Assembly (NCBI RefSeq): GCF_000745975.1 | Contig: NZ_JQKJ01000023.1 | Coordinates: forward strand, 1-61,779 | DNA: 61,779 nt | Source of the DNA: Desulfobacter vibrioformis DSM 8776 | GTDB taxonomy: Bacteria > Desulfobacterota > Desulfobacteria > Desulfobacterales > Desulfobacteraceae | Direction: 5' to 3' | Shown: positions 51,194-60,292 of the stretch, piece after piece | How the letters are laid out: each line of letters starts with the position of its first letter | Numbering within the stretch: the first letter of the stretch is position 1 | Notes under the pieces: generated by a model | The model's database searches: none | What the model was told of the DNA's origin: nothing | What the model saw: only the letters and a program-made list of their open reading frames with translations | Made by a program: the position numbers and the translations under genes

Positions 51194-54100
51194 ATGGCAA
51201 TTCAAGTGGCCTTGTATCACAAGACCGATTATACATATGACCGCAAAATCCAGTTAGGCCCCCAGGTCATCCGGCTGCGGCCTGCCCCCCACTGCCGGAC
51301 CCCGATTTTGAGCTACAATCAGACCGTTTCACCGGACGACCACTGGATCAACTGGCAGCAGGACCCTTTTTCCAACTATCTGTCCAGGCTTAATTTCCAT
51401 GAAAAAACCGATCATTTTTCCATCGTGGTGGATCTTGTGGCGGAAATGGTCACCATCAACCCCTTTGATTTTTTTCTGGAGGAATATGCCCGGGAGTATC
51501 CATTTAACTATTCATCGGAAGTCAGAAAAGACCTGGGCCCCTTTTTACAGAAAAACCGCGTGGGGAGCAAATTTACTGCCTATCTTTCCCGCATCAGCCG
51601 CAAAAAGGAGAACACCATTGATTTCCTGGTCCGCGTGAACCAGGATCTGCAAAGGGCCATTCGCTATAACATCCGCATGGAGCCCAACGTCCAGTCCTGT
51701 GAGGAGACACTGACCAAACAATCCGGTTCCTGCAGGGATTCGGCCTGGCTGCTGGTCAATATTCTGCGTCATCTGGGACTGGCGGCGCGGTTTGTCTCCG
51801 GATACCTGATTCAGCTCACCGCTGATGTCAAATCCCTTGAAGGGCCTTCCGGACCGGAACAGGATTTCACGGATCTGCATGCCTGGGTGGAGGTGTTCCT
51901 GCCCGGGGCCGGCTGGGTGGGGCTCGACCCCACATCCGGACTTTTAGCCGGTGAAGGCCATATCCCCCTTGCCTGCACCCCGTTTCCCAAAAGCGCGGCA
52001 CCTGTCACAGGGGGACTTGAAATGTGCGAGGTCACGTTTTCCCACACAATGCAGGTTACACGCATCCACGAAGACCCCCGGTCCACTAAGCCCTATCCCG
52101 AGGAGATCTGGACAAAAATTCATGATCTTGGATTCCGGGTGGATGAAGAGATTAAAAAGGAAAACATCACCCTGACCATGGGCGGAGAACCCACATTTGT
52201 GTCAGCCACGGACATGGACGCCGATGAATGGAACACCGCAGCCGTGGGGCCCACCAAAAAAATCAAGGCCATGGAACTGCTCCAGCGCCTGCGCGGCAAA
52301 TGGGCCCCGGGCAGCCTTGTGCATATTGGCCAGGGCAAATGGTACCCGGGCGAGTCCCTGCCCCGCTGGGCCCTGGGCTGTTACTGGCGAAAGGACGGCA
52401 AGCCCCTTTGGCAGGATCCGTCCCTTCTGGCGGACGACACCCTGGACTACGGATTTGGCCCGGCCCAGGCAAACGCCTTGATGCAGACCATCACCCGGGT
52501 CCTGGGCGTGGATGAAACATACATCATACCTGCCTATGAAGATGTATTCCACTGGCTGTTAAAGGAACAACGCCTGCCGGCGAACGTTACCCCCGAAGAC
52601 TCCCGGCTGAAAGACCCCGAAGAGCGCGCCCGGATGGCCCGGGTATTTGAGCAGGGCATCGGTGCGGTCACAGGCTTTGTGCTGCCCATCAAAAAAGGGT
52701 CATGGAAAAGCTGTGTCTGGGAATTGCGCGCCGGCAATTTGTTTCTGGTTCCGGGAGATTCGCCCATGGGGCTTCGCCTGCCCCTGGACAGCCTGCCCTG
52801 GGTATCATCCAGGCAATATCCCCATGTGGTGGAAGAGGATCCCATGGGCATCCACGGCCCGTTCCCGGACCCGCTGACCCCGGATCCGGACAAGGAACGG
52901 TTGCGCCGGACGGAAGAGGCAAAGGAAAGTCAATTTCATATCCCGGGACAACCCGAGACAGAAACCCGGGATGATGTTGTATCACAGCGTCTTGGTCCCG
53001 CCTCCCCTGGGGCGTATTCCACCAGCATCCCCGAACCGGTCATCCGTACAGCACTGTGTATCCAGCCCAGGGACGGACGGCTGTATGTGTTCATGCCCCC
53101 CATGGCCAGTGCGTCCGATTATTTCGAACTGATTGCCGCTGTGGAACAGGCTGCCCGGGCCACAGGCTTTCCCGTGGTCATTGAAGGCTACACCCCGCCC
53201 TTTGACCACCGGATCAATGTTCTCAATATTACCCCGGATCCCGGGGTGATTGAAGTGAACATCCACCCGGCCGCCACCTGGGGCCAGATGGTGGCAGTGA
53301 CCTGTGATCTTTACGAAGAGGCAAGACTGTCAGGCCTTGGCACGGAAAAATTCATGCTGGACGGCCGGCATTCCGGCACCGGCGGCGGCAACCACATTGT
53401 CATGGGCGGTCCCAGCCCCGGCCAAAGCCCCTGGCTTGCCCGGCCAGACCTGCTGCGCAGTTTTTTAACGTTCTGGAATAACCATCCATCCCTGTCTTTT
53501 CTTTTTTCAGGGTTGTTCATGGGGCCCACCAGCCAGTCCCCGAGAATTGATGAAGCCCGCCACGACACCCTGGATGAACTGGACATTGCCTTTGCCGAAC
53601 TTGACAACCAGACCGCATCCTGTCAATCCTGCTTCCTGCCCGGATCAGGTCCTGAATCAGACAAAGGACTGCCATGTCCGCCCTGGCTGGTGGACCGGTT
53701 GTTCCGCCACCTGCTCACGGATCTCACCGGCAACACCCACCGGGCTGAATTCTGCATTGATAAATTGTACTCCCCGGACTCTGCCTCCGGGCGGCTGGGG
53801 CTGCTGGAGTTCCGTTCCTTTGAGATGCCGCCCCATGCCCGGATGAGCCTTGCCCAGCAGCTGCTGCTGCGCATATTCATGCTCAAATTCTGGAAAACAC
53901 CATACCGGGAAAAGCTGGTGCGTTGGGGCACGGCCCTGCACGACAAGTTCATGCTTCCCTTTTATGTGTGGCAGGATTTCTGCGATGTGCTGGATATTCT
54001 GGGCCGGGACGGATATGACCTGACGCCTGCGTGTTTTCATCCCCACTTTGAGTTCCGGTTTCCCTTTATCGGAAAAGTCTGCCATGCGGGTATGGAAATG

Positions 54101-54604
54101 GAACTGCGCACAGCCATTGAACCCTGGCATGTCCTGGGTGAAGAGCCCGGCGGCGGCGGTACGGCCAGGTATGTGGACTCATCGCTGGAACGCATCCAGA
54201 TCAAGGTGAGCGGCATGGCAGATGTCCGCTACCAGGTGCTTTGCAATGGACGGCCCCTGCCCTTACATCCCACAGATGTCAATACCCGGTTTGTGGCCGG
54301 CATCCGGTACCGGGCCTGGCAGCCCCCGTCCTGCCTGCACCCCACCATTGGCGTGCATACCCCGCTGGTCTTTGATCTGGTGGATACCTGGAGCATGCGA
54401 TCCGTGGGCGGATGCACCTATCATGCAGCCCATCCGGGGGGCCGGAATTACGAGACCTTTCCGATTAATTCCCTGGAAGCAGAAGGCCGGCGAATTTCCC
54501 GGTTCAGGGATATCGGCCACACCCCCGGTCCCATGAAGCAGATACCCCATGAACCCTTGAACCCGAGGTTTCCACACACCTTGGACTTAAGAACCCGGCC
54601 TTGA
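51194..54604 (+). CDS. Transglutaminase-like/DUF2126 fusion protein
   Basis: 1136 residues. Residues 1-90 are the bacterial transglutaminase N-terminal domain (HKTDYTYDRKIQLGPQVIRLRPAP). The papain-like core has Cys in KQSGSCRDSAWLL near 180, His in DLHAWVEVFLPG near 229 and Asp in GLDPTSGL near 246, so the triad is complete. From about residue 310 the long DUF2126 part begins (LTMGGEPTFVSATDMD) and includes LDGRHSGTGGGNHIVMGG and LEFRSFEMPPHARMSLAQQLLLRI; its fold suggests an amidoligase-like role. No signal peptide is visible. The gene is last in the ATP-grasp/alpha-E operon, and the product is likely cytoplasmic. The natural substrate is not known. Confidence 0.92.
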   Translation: MAIQVALYHKTDYTYDRKIQLGPQVIRLRPAPHCRTPILSYNQTVSPDDHWINWQQDPFSNYLSRLNFHEKTDHFSIVVDLVAEMVTINPFDFFLEEYAREYPFNYSSEVRKDLGPFLQKNRVGSKFTAYLSRISRKKENTIDFLVRVNQDLQRAIRYNIRMEPNVQSCEETLTKQSGSCRDSAWLLVNILRHLGLAARFVSGYLIQLTADVKSLEGPSGPEQDFTDLHAWVEVFLPGAGWVGLDPTSGLLAGEGHIPLACTPFPKSAAPVTGGLEMCEVTFSHTMQVTRIHEDPRSTKPYPEEIWTKIHDLGFRVDEEIKKENITLTMGGEPTFVSATDMDADEWNTAAVGPTKKIKAMELLQRLRGKWAPGSLVHIGQGKWYPGESLPRWALGCYWRKDGKPLWQDPSLLADDTLDYGFGPAQANALMQTITRVLGVDETYIIPAYEDVFHWLLKEQRLPANVTPEDSRLKDPEERARMARVFEQGIGAVTGFVLPIKKGSWKSCVWELRAGNLFLVPGDSPMGLRLPLDSLPWVSSRQYPHVVEEDPMGIHGPFPDPLTPDPDKERLRRTEEAKESQFHIPGQPETETRDDVVSQRLGPASPGAYSTSIPEPVIRTALCIQPRDGRLYVFMPPMASASDYFELIAAVEQAARATGFPVVIEGYTPPFDHRINVLNITPDPGVIEVNIHPAATWGQMVAVTCDLYEEARLSGLGTEKFMLDGRHSGTGGGNHIVMGGPSPGQSPWLARPDLLRSFLTFWNNHPSLSFLFSGLFMGPTSQSPRIDEARHDTLDELDIAFAELDNQTASCQSCFLPGSGPESDKGLPCPPWLVDRLFRHLLTDLTGNTHRAEFCIDKLYSPDSASGRLGLLEFRSFEMPPHARMSLAQQLLLRIFMLKFWKTPYREKLVRWGTALHDKFMLPFYVWQDFCDVLDILGRDGYDLTPACFHPHFEFRFPFIGKVCHAGMEMELRTAIEPWHVLGEEPGGGGTARYVDSSLERIQIKVSGMADVRYQVLCNGRPLPLHPTDVNTRFVAGIRYRAWQPPSCLHPTIGVHTPLVFDLVDTWSMRSVGGCTYHAAHPGGRNYETFPINSLEAEGRRISRFRDIGHTPGPMKQIPHEPLNPRFPHTLDLRTRP

Positions 54605-54631
54605 TTCCATATATTTAGCCATATCATTATA

Positions 54632-54660
54632 TTGACATTCAAAAGGAATGGATCTACCAT
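54632..54660 (+). promoter_or_regulatory. Candidate promoter of brnTA
   Basis: TTGACA (54632-54637), 17-bp spacer, TACCAT (54655-54660). The start ATG at 54667 would fall about at the transcription start, implying a leaderless or nearly leaderless mRNA; no ribosome site is seen before that ATG. Confidence 0.35.
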
Positions 54661-54666
54661 ATCAAC

Positions 54667-54957
54667 ATGATTAATGATTCAAATTTTGAGTGGGATGACA
54701 ATAAGGACAAAATCAACCAAAAGAAACACGGTGTGTCATTTGCACTATCTCAATTGGCTTTTTTAGACCACAATCGTATCATTTTAAAAGACTTGAATCA
54801 TAGCACGGAAGAGGAACGATTCTATTGCTTAGGCAAAGTTTCCGGAGAAATCCTTACTGTAAGATTTACATACCGCTTAAACAAAATCAGAATATTTGGC
54901 GCTGGTTACTGGCGGAAAGGTAAAAAGATCTATGAAACAGAAAATAGAATATACTGA
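54667..54957 (+). CDS. brnT: BrnT-family toxin (RelE-like ribonuclease fold)
   Basis: 96 residues. FEWDDNKDKINQKKHGVSFALSQLAFLD at 8-35 is the BrnT signature (W-D-x2-K...N-x2-KHG-V-x-F). HSTEEERFYCLGKVSGEILTVRFTYRLNKIRIFGAGYWRKGKKIYE follows the family order; the final 'R-x-I-S-A-R' is here RIFGAGYWR, a variant of the catalytic region. BrnT toxins cleave RNA and stop translation. The antitoxin gene overlaps its 3' end by 26 bases. The gene lies between two long unrelated operons, typical of a mobile toxin-antitoxin locus. Confidence 0.85.
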   Translation: MINDSNFEWDDNKDKINQKKHGVSFALSQLAFLDHNRIILKDLNHSTEEERFYCLGKVSGEILTVRFTYRLNKIRIFGAGYWRKGKKIYETENRIY

Positions 54958-55162
54958 TGAGCCAATGGGAGAGGTAAAAATCGTTTCTGATTTTCTTCCT
55001 TCTCCTGAAGAGTTGGTTTTAAAAGACGAAACCGTCAAGGTCACCATTGCACTTAGCAAAGTAAGTGTAGATTTTTTTAAAAAAGAAGCAAAAAAGCACA
55101 ATACCCAATACCAAAAGATGATACGCCGCCTTTTGGATGAATATGCAGCTCATCAGGCATAA
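54932..55162 (+). CDS. brnA: BrnA-family antitoxin (CopG/ribbon-helix-helix type)
   Basis: 76 residues from ATG 54932, inside the end of brnT. A charged N-terminus (MKQKIEYTDEPMGEVKIVSDFLPSP) precedes a ribbon-helix-helix region: ETVKVTIALSKVSVDFFKKEAKKHNTQYQKMIRRLLDEYA. This is the BrnA/CopG pattern, where the strand binds DNA for autoregulation and the rest neutralises BrnT. The stop is followed one base later by the 40-bp sequence shared with the hepT tail. Confidence 0.83.
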   Translation: MKQKIEYTDEPMGEVKIVSDFLPSPEELVLKDETVKVTIALSKVSVDFFKKEAKKHNTQYQKMIRRLLDEYAAHQA

Positions 55163-55163
55163 T

Positions 55164-55203
55164 TTTATAAGAAACTAGAGACAAGATACAGGAAACAAGA
55201 AGG
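55164..55203. repeat. 40-bp repeat, copy B, after brnA
   Basis: Identical over 40 bases to 4041-4080. It begins two bases after the brnA stop codon and lies between brnA and the convergent priA gene. Confidence 0.85.
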
Positions 55204-55233
55204 TGATGCGCATGGGGAAGAACCCGGCCCTGA

Positions 55234-57663
55234 TTAAAGCAGGGAATAGGGATCCACATCTATGGCAATGGAGACGGATTTCACCTTGTGAATGGCCGGG
55301 TCCTGAACCATGGCCGATACCATTCTGCTCAAATTGCCCGATGAAACCCCTTTGATAAGAATCTGCCACCTGTACCGGGAGGAAATCTTCTGGATGGCCG
55401 CTTCAATGGGCCCCAGGATCCGGGCTTTGGGTTCCCGGGTATTGAGCTGTTCAAGGATATCTGCGGCAAGCCGGGCATGGTCCCTTGTCTTATCTGCATT
55501 TTTTCCTGAAATCTTAAGCTGGATCATCCGGGAATACGGCGGATACATCAGGGCCTTTCTAAAAGGGGTTTCCTGATTGAAAAATTCCACGTAATCCTGG
55601 TTGCGGGCCGCTTTTATGGTGAAGTGATCCGGGCTAAAGGTCTGCATGATCACCCGGCCCGGGGCCTCTCCCCTGCCGGCCCGGCCCGCCACCTGGGCCA
55701 GCAGCTGGAAGGTGCGTTCACTTGCCCTGAAATCGGGCAGGCTTAAACTTAAATCCGCACAGATCACCCCCACCAGGGTAATGGCCGGGAAATCATGGCC
55801 CTTGGCCAGCATCTGGGTGCCCACGATAATATCCACGGTACGGTTGCGGATCTGGCGCAAAATTGCCAGGGTGCTGCCCTTTTTCGCCGTGGAGTCCTGG
55901 TCCATCCTGGCCACCCGGGCATCGGGAAACAGGGTTTTGAGCATGGATTCAATCTTTTCCGTACCAAACCCAAGGTTCTTGATTTTTCCGGTGCCACAGT
56001 CAGGGCAGCGAATGCCGGAATTCAGGACATGACCACACAAATGGCACTTATAATGATCTGCGCCCTTATGCAGGGTCATGGTCACATCACAATGGGGACA
56101 GCCCAGGGTTTTGCCGCAGGAGGCACATACGGGAAAGGTGGAAAATCCCCGGCGGTTTAAAAAGATCAGGGCCTGGTTACCCTTTTCCAGGCAGGCACGG
56201 ATGGCCCGGCCAAGCTCCGGGGTAATGATGCTGTCTGTTCCCCAGGTTCCCTGGTACTTTTTCATATCCACCAGGGTGATGTCCGGCAACCTCTGGTTCT
56301 TCACCCGCCGGGTCAGTTCCAGTTTAAAAAATTTTTCCGACACCACATTCAGGCAGGACTGCACCGAAGGCGTGGCAGAGCCCAGCACCACAGGACAGTT
56401 GTGCATTTTTGCCCGGACCACGGCAAGGTCCCGGGCATTATAGCGCAGGCCCGATTCCTGTTTGTAGGAATAGTCATGTTCCTCATCCACAATGATGAGG
56501 CCGATGTTCCGGACCGGCGCAAAAATTGCGGACCGGGCACCAATGACGATATGAACCTTGCCAAGGCCGATTTTCCGCCACTGATCCAGGCGCTCGCCCT
56601 GGGACAGCATGGAGTGGATCACGGCAATTTTGTCACCAAACCTTGCCCTGAAACGCCGTTCGGTCTGGGAAATCAGGGCAATTTCCGGCACCAGGACAAT
56701 GGCTCCCCTGCCCTTTTCCACGGCATCCGCCACCAGGCGCATGTACACCTCGGTCTTGCCGGAACCGGTCACGCCCACCAGCAGACAGGGAGAGAACACA
56801 TCCCGGCGGTCCTGGATCTCTTTGACAACGGCAGCCTGTTCACCGGTAAGTTCAGGCGGGGTATCCGGTGTCACCGGGTCTCCTAAAGGGTCTCTGAACA
56901 CCCGGCGGCTGGCCACCTTCAGCCACCCGGCTTCGGCCATGGGTTTGATCAGACTGGGTGCGGTGGGCACATGACGCTTAAGGCTTGTCAAAGAAATTTC
57001 CCCTGCCTCCCGGACAATGGCAAGGATTTTCTGGCGTTTGGCTGACATCCGGATCTGGTGGGCCGGAGTCTGCCCGGGCAGGGAGATAAATTTTTCGGTT
57101 TTAATCCCGGCGGTTTCCTTTTGGAGCACGGCGGCCACCTGGACCAGGTCTTTTTTTTCAAGCCGGCGCAGGACTGCCGCGCCGGCAGGATCCCGGCGGG
57201 AAAGGGCTTTTAAAGCGATCCCGTCCTTTTCAGCGGCCAGGCCCAGGACCCTGGCCTCTTCATGGGGCAGGTCCCCGGTTTCAAGGGCCTGGGCCCCCGT
57301 AACTGTGACAAAGGCCCGGGAGACATCCATGCAGTCCAGACCGGCGGGCATTGCCGCTTTAATGGTCTCCCCCAAAGGATAAATATAATAGCCTGCCACC
57401 CATTTGAAAAACGCAATGTCAGATTCGGGAAACAGGGGGTAATCATCCAGCAGATCCAGCACATCTTTGGTCTTATATGGACCGCTTTCCGTTTTTGCCG
57501 CCAGAATATAGCCGGTGACCCTGCGCCGTCCAAAGGGCACCAGCACGCGCATGCCGGGACAGGCATCAGCCCGGAACGCATCGGGAATTGCGTAAACATA
57601 AGTCTGGTTCACAGGCAGGGTAACAGCAACCTCAATGTAGTCCGTGGAAATCATGGGGGGCAT
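55234..57663 (-). CDS. priA: Primosomal protein N' (replication restart helicase PriA)
   Basis: 809 residues from ATG 57663; ATG 57654 and TTG 57690 are alternatives, none with a good ribosome site. The N-terminal 3'-DNA-binding domain is EVAVTLPVNQTYVYAIPD...VPFGRRRVTGYI. Helicase motifs are LLVGVTGSGKTEVYMRL (Walker A), VDEEHDYSYKQE (DEEH) and LGSATPSVQS. The zinc-binding insert has CASCGKTLGCPHCDVT and CHLCGHVLNSGIRCPDCG. PriA reloads replisomes at stalled forks. A decayed copy of its first about 75 bases lies at 59320-59395, on the far side of the Fic gene, so the region upstream of the start has been rearranged. Confidence 0.95.
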   Translation of the reverse strand: MPPMISTDYIEVAVTLPVNQTYVYAIPDAFRADACPGMRVLVPFGRRRVTGYILAAKTESGPYKTKDVLDLLDDYPLFPESDIAFFKWVAGYYIYPLGETIKAAMPAGLDCMDVSRAFVTVTGAQALETGDLPHEEARVLGLAAEKDGIALKALSRRDPAGAAVLRRLEKKDLVQVAAVLQKETAGIKTEKFISLPGQTPAHQIRMSAKRQKILAIVREAGEISLTSLKRHVPTAPSLIKPMAEAGWLKVASRRVFRDPLGDPVTPDTPPELTGEQAAVVKEIQDRRDVFSPCLLVGVTGSGKTEVYMRLVADAVEKGRGAIVLVPEIALISQTERRFRARFGDKIAVIHSMLSQGERLDQWRKIGLGKVHIVIGARSAIFAPVRNIGLIIVDEEHDYSYKQESGLRYNARDLAVVRAKMHNCPVVLGSATPSVQSCLNVVSEKFFKLELTRRVKNQRLPDITLVDMKKYQGTWGTDSIITPELGRAIRACLEKGNQALIFLNRRGFSTFPVCASCGKTLGCPHCDVTMTLHKGADHYKCHLCGHVLNSGIRCPDCGTGKIKNLGFGTEKIESMLKTLFPDARVARMDQDSTAKKGSTLAILRQIRNRTVDIIVGTQMLAKGHDFPAITLVGVICADLSLSLPDFRASERTFQLLAQVAGRAGRGEAPGRVIMQTFSPDHFTIKAARNQDYVEFFNQETPFRKALMYPPYSRMIQLKISGKNADKTRDHARLAADILEQLNTREPKARILGPIEAAIQKISSRYRWQILIKGVSSGNLSRMVSAMVQDPAIHKVKSVSIAIDVDPYSLL

Positions 57664-57726
57664 TGTGCAGGATAAACTTGTGAATTTCAATATCCAGTCA
57701 ATATAGTGCTTTCAATTTTTCTTAAC

Positions 57727-57810
57727 TGCGCATAAACAAACTGTCACTGCGCATAACCCTTGACTTATTGCGCATAACATGTTCTTTTGGGGAGTCATTC
57801 TTGCGCAAAA
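57727..57810. promoter_or_regulatory. Four TGCGCA repeats upstream of the Fic gene, candidate operator
   Basis: TGCGCATAA occurs at 57727-57735, 57748-57756 and 57769-57777, spaced exactly 21 bp. A fourth, TGCGCAAAA, is at 57802-57810, 33 bp further. Spacings of two and three helical turns put all copies on one face of the DNA. The Fic protein has an N-terminal winged-helix that could bind here. Confidence 0.65.
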
Positions 57811-57831
57811 TAAGGCGAAGGGAAACAATAA

Positions 57832-59238
57832 ATGACAAAACGTATTCCGGCATCTGAACTTGAAATGATTATAGACGCAATAAGGCACCGTGCGGATGGA
57901 GCAGCTTTCAGCGACATCGCAGCTATCTGCACCGGTCTTCCACGCCGAACACTTCAAGCCAGGGTTAAGAAGCTTGTTGACGCCGGACACCTTGTTCGAA
58001 AGGGAGAACGGCGCGGTGCGCGTTATTTTGTGCCCGGCACAGGGCTCGACGGGATGACACAGCCGATTGCCTCAGAGACATCTCCGCCGGCACGCAAAAC
58101 AGACCTGCTCGTAGCACTTTCGGAAGCGGGCAGAGATATTCAAAAACTTGTTTCCCGCCCCCTTTCATCCCGGCAACCCGTTGGCTATGATCGCACTTTT
58201 CTTGATGAATATTCTCCCAACCACACGTTTTACCTTACAGAATCCGAGCGCCGGCATTTGCACCACAAAGGCAGGGGGGAGACGCCCCCCATCCCCGCTG
58301 GTACTTATGCCCGGGATATCCTGAATCGCCTCCTCATTGATCTTTCCTGGAATTCAAGCCGCCTTGAAGGAAACACCTATTCTCTTCTCGACACGGACCG
58401 TTTAATAAATTTCGGCCAGGCAGCCGAAGGCAAGGACGCCCGGGAAACAGCAATGATCCTGAACCACAAAGCCGCGATTGAATTTGTGGTAGAAAATATT
58501 AATGACGTCGATATTGAACCCATTACCGTTCTCAACGTGCATGCAATTTTGTCAACAGATCTTTTGCCTGATTTAGATGCACCCGGAAGGCTGCGGCGAA
58601 TACCGGTGAATATTAGCGGATCGGCATTTCAACCGGTGGCGATACCGCAATTGATTGAAGAATGCTTCCAAATGCTGCTGGCAAAAGCCGCGGCTATTGA
58701 AGACCCTTTTGAGCAGGCTTTTTTTGTAATGGTTCAACTTCCGTACCTGCAACCGTTTGATGATGTGAACAAACGCGTCTCACGCCTTGTGGCAAACATT
58801 CCTCTTGTTGGACGCAACCTTGCCCCGATTTCTTTTACGGACGTACCCAGAAATGTCTATGTCCAAGGGATGATCGGCGTTTACGAATTCAAGCGTACCG
58901 AACTTTTGCGTGATCTGTTTGTGTGGGCCTATGAACGTTCGGCTGCCAAGTATGCGGCACAACGTCAATCCATGGGCCAACCAGATCCCTTCCGTTTGAA
59001 ATGGCGAGCTGGGTTGCAAGCGGTGGTCGGAGAAATAATCCGCCGGGAGATGACTCGTACCGGCGCCCGACACCACATAATGGTCTGGTCAGGTAATCAT
59101 GTTAACGAACATGAACGAGAGCGGTTTACAAACATGGCGGAAGCCGAACTGCTAAGCGTCCGTGAAAGCAACTTTGCGCGCTACCGCGTGCGGCCTTCGG
59201 AGTACCACGCCTGGAAGCGCAGGTGGATTGAGGGGTAA
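57832..59238 (+). CDS. Fic-family protein with winged-helix N-terminus and degenerate active site
   Basis: 468 residues; AAGGGA upstream of ATG. Residues 5-65 look like a winged helix (FSDIAAICTGLPRRTLQARVKKLVDAGHLVRKG). The Fic core has the N-terminal inhibitory motif SSRLEGN near 178-184. The active-site loop should read H-x-F-x-D/E-G-N-G-R-x2-R; here it is LQPFDDVNKRVSR near 310-322. So catalytic His is Gln, and both glycines are replaced, while Asp, Asn and Arg are kept. Classical AMP transfer is therefore unlikely; a different chemistry or a regulatory role is possible. Four phased TGCGCA repeats precede it. It may be a recent insertion next to priA. Confidence 0.82.
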   Translation: MTKRIPASELEMIIDAIRHRADGAAFSDIAAICTGLPRRTLQARVKKLVDAGHLVRKGERRGARYFVPGTGLDGMTQPIASETSPPARKTDLLVALSEAGRDIQKLVSRPLSSRQPVGYDRTFLDEYSPNHTFYLTESERRHLHHKGRGETPPIPAGTYARDILNRLLIDLSWNSSRLEGNTYSLLDTDRLINFGQAAEGKDARETAMILNHKAAIEFVVENINDVDIEPITVLNVHAILSTDLLPDLDAPGRLRRIPVNISGSAFQPVAIPQLIEECFQMLLAKAAAIEDPFEQAFFVMVQLPYLQPFDDVNKRVSRLVANIPLVGRNLAPISFTDVPRNVYVQGMIGVYEFKRTELLRDLFVWAYERSAAKYAAQRQSMGQPDPFRLKWRAGLQAVVGEIIRREMTRTGARHHIMVWSGNHVNEHERERFTNMAEAELLSVRESNFARYRVRPSEYHAWKRRWIEG

Positions 59239-59319
59239 TCCCGTACGATAGATCTACCCCTAAGCAAGAATAGATTTATAATCAATGATATCAGTGTGTC
59301 GATAATACAGGATGGGGTC

Positions 59320-59395
59320 CGGGAATCCTGTAAACATAAGTCTGATTTACAGGCAGGGTAACAGCAATCTAAATGTAGTCCGTAGAAATTATGAG
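59320..59395 (-). pseudogene. Decayed copy of the priA 5' end
   Basis: 76 bases match 57582-57657 at about 66 positions, in the same orientation. The minus-strand reading has a stop (ACATTTAGATT) and its start codon is ATA, so it is not functional. It shows that about 1.66 kb holding the Fic gene now lies between two copies of the priA start. Confidence 0.75.
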
Positions 59396-59402
59396 GCAAG
59401 TC

Positions 59403-60190
59403 ATGCAATTTGGTTATTTGAATCCTGATAAATTCCCCGGGAATTTAAAAATACGCTATACATATAAAAAACAGGAGCGGATCTTTGTCGTGCCTGAGAA
59501 TCTAAAGGCCGTGAAAGCCAAGGACCTGTTTCTGCTAACCTCCGGGGAAGAAATAGTCATCAAAAAAATTCTCCGGGAAGTCATGAAAAAACAATTCCCG
59601 GGGCAGGATATAACGAATTTGAAGCCAAGGGATTTTGTTAATGTCGTCAATTTTGACGCCGTGGCCCCACAACTGGAAAACGCCCCAATTGAACTGGGGC
59701 GTAACGCCAGCAAAGACTTTGATGATTTTACGGATGTTCTGGACAGGCAAATCAACGCGTTCAAAAAAAAGAATAAAGATATATACAAAATCGCCATTGT
59801 GCAGGGGTTCGGCACGGGGCTGGGCGATTCCTTCACCGGTTTGAACGCCTATTGCCGGGAAGTTCTTCCCAGGTTGTACAAGGAACTTGGAACACCAATT
59901 GAAACCACCATCATACTCTCCCCCAGGTACAGGCCGGATGCGCTGGACCTGTATGATATGTTTAACTTTAAAACTTATATAATACCCACACCATCGCGAC
60001 ATTGCCGGAGGTAGATAAGTTGCCGTTTTTCCAATTCAGTAAACCCCCGAACCCGGAGGCCTGGGAAAAACATAGGGAAACTTACCACAAGGCCTGGAAA
60101 CGCCTGAACTTGGAAAAAATCCTGAAAAAATGGGATATTGATGAAAAGGTCATAACCATAAAAAATAAGAAAACTGTCTGCATCCCTTAA
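59403..60190 (+). pseudogene. GT9-like glycosyltransferase N-domain or unknown protein, frameshifted
   Basis: The frame from ATG 59403 (GAGGCAAGTC before it) runs to a stop at 60014, ending TYIIPTPSRHCRR. Shifting frame near 59990-60005 continues with TLPEVDKLPFFQFSKPPNPEAWEKHR to 60190, which reads as natural protein sequence, so one or two bases are probably missing or extra. The segment KIAIVQGFGTGLGDSFTGLNAYCREVLPRLY resembles the start of heptosyltransferase-type GT-B domains, but no C-terminal nucleotide-binding half is present. Total about 262 residues. Function cannot be given; it could be a degraded glycan gene. Confidence 0.5.
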
Positions 60191-60292
60191 TCATAGAAAA
60201 ACGCAACTTGACAAACTAGCAATTTCCGAATTATTCTCTTTAAAATTTATGTCAAAAAAAGACGCTATCCAAATTCTGGTATTATTCAAAAT

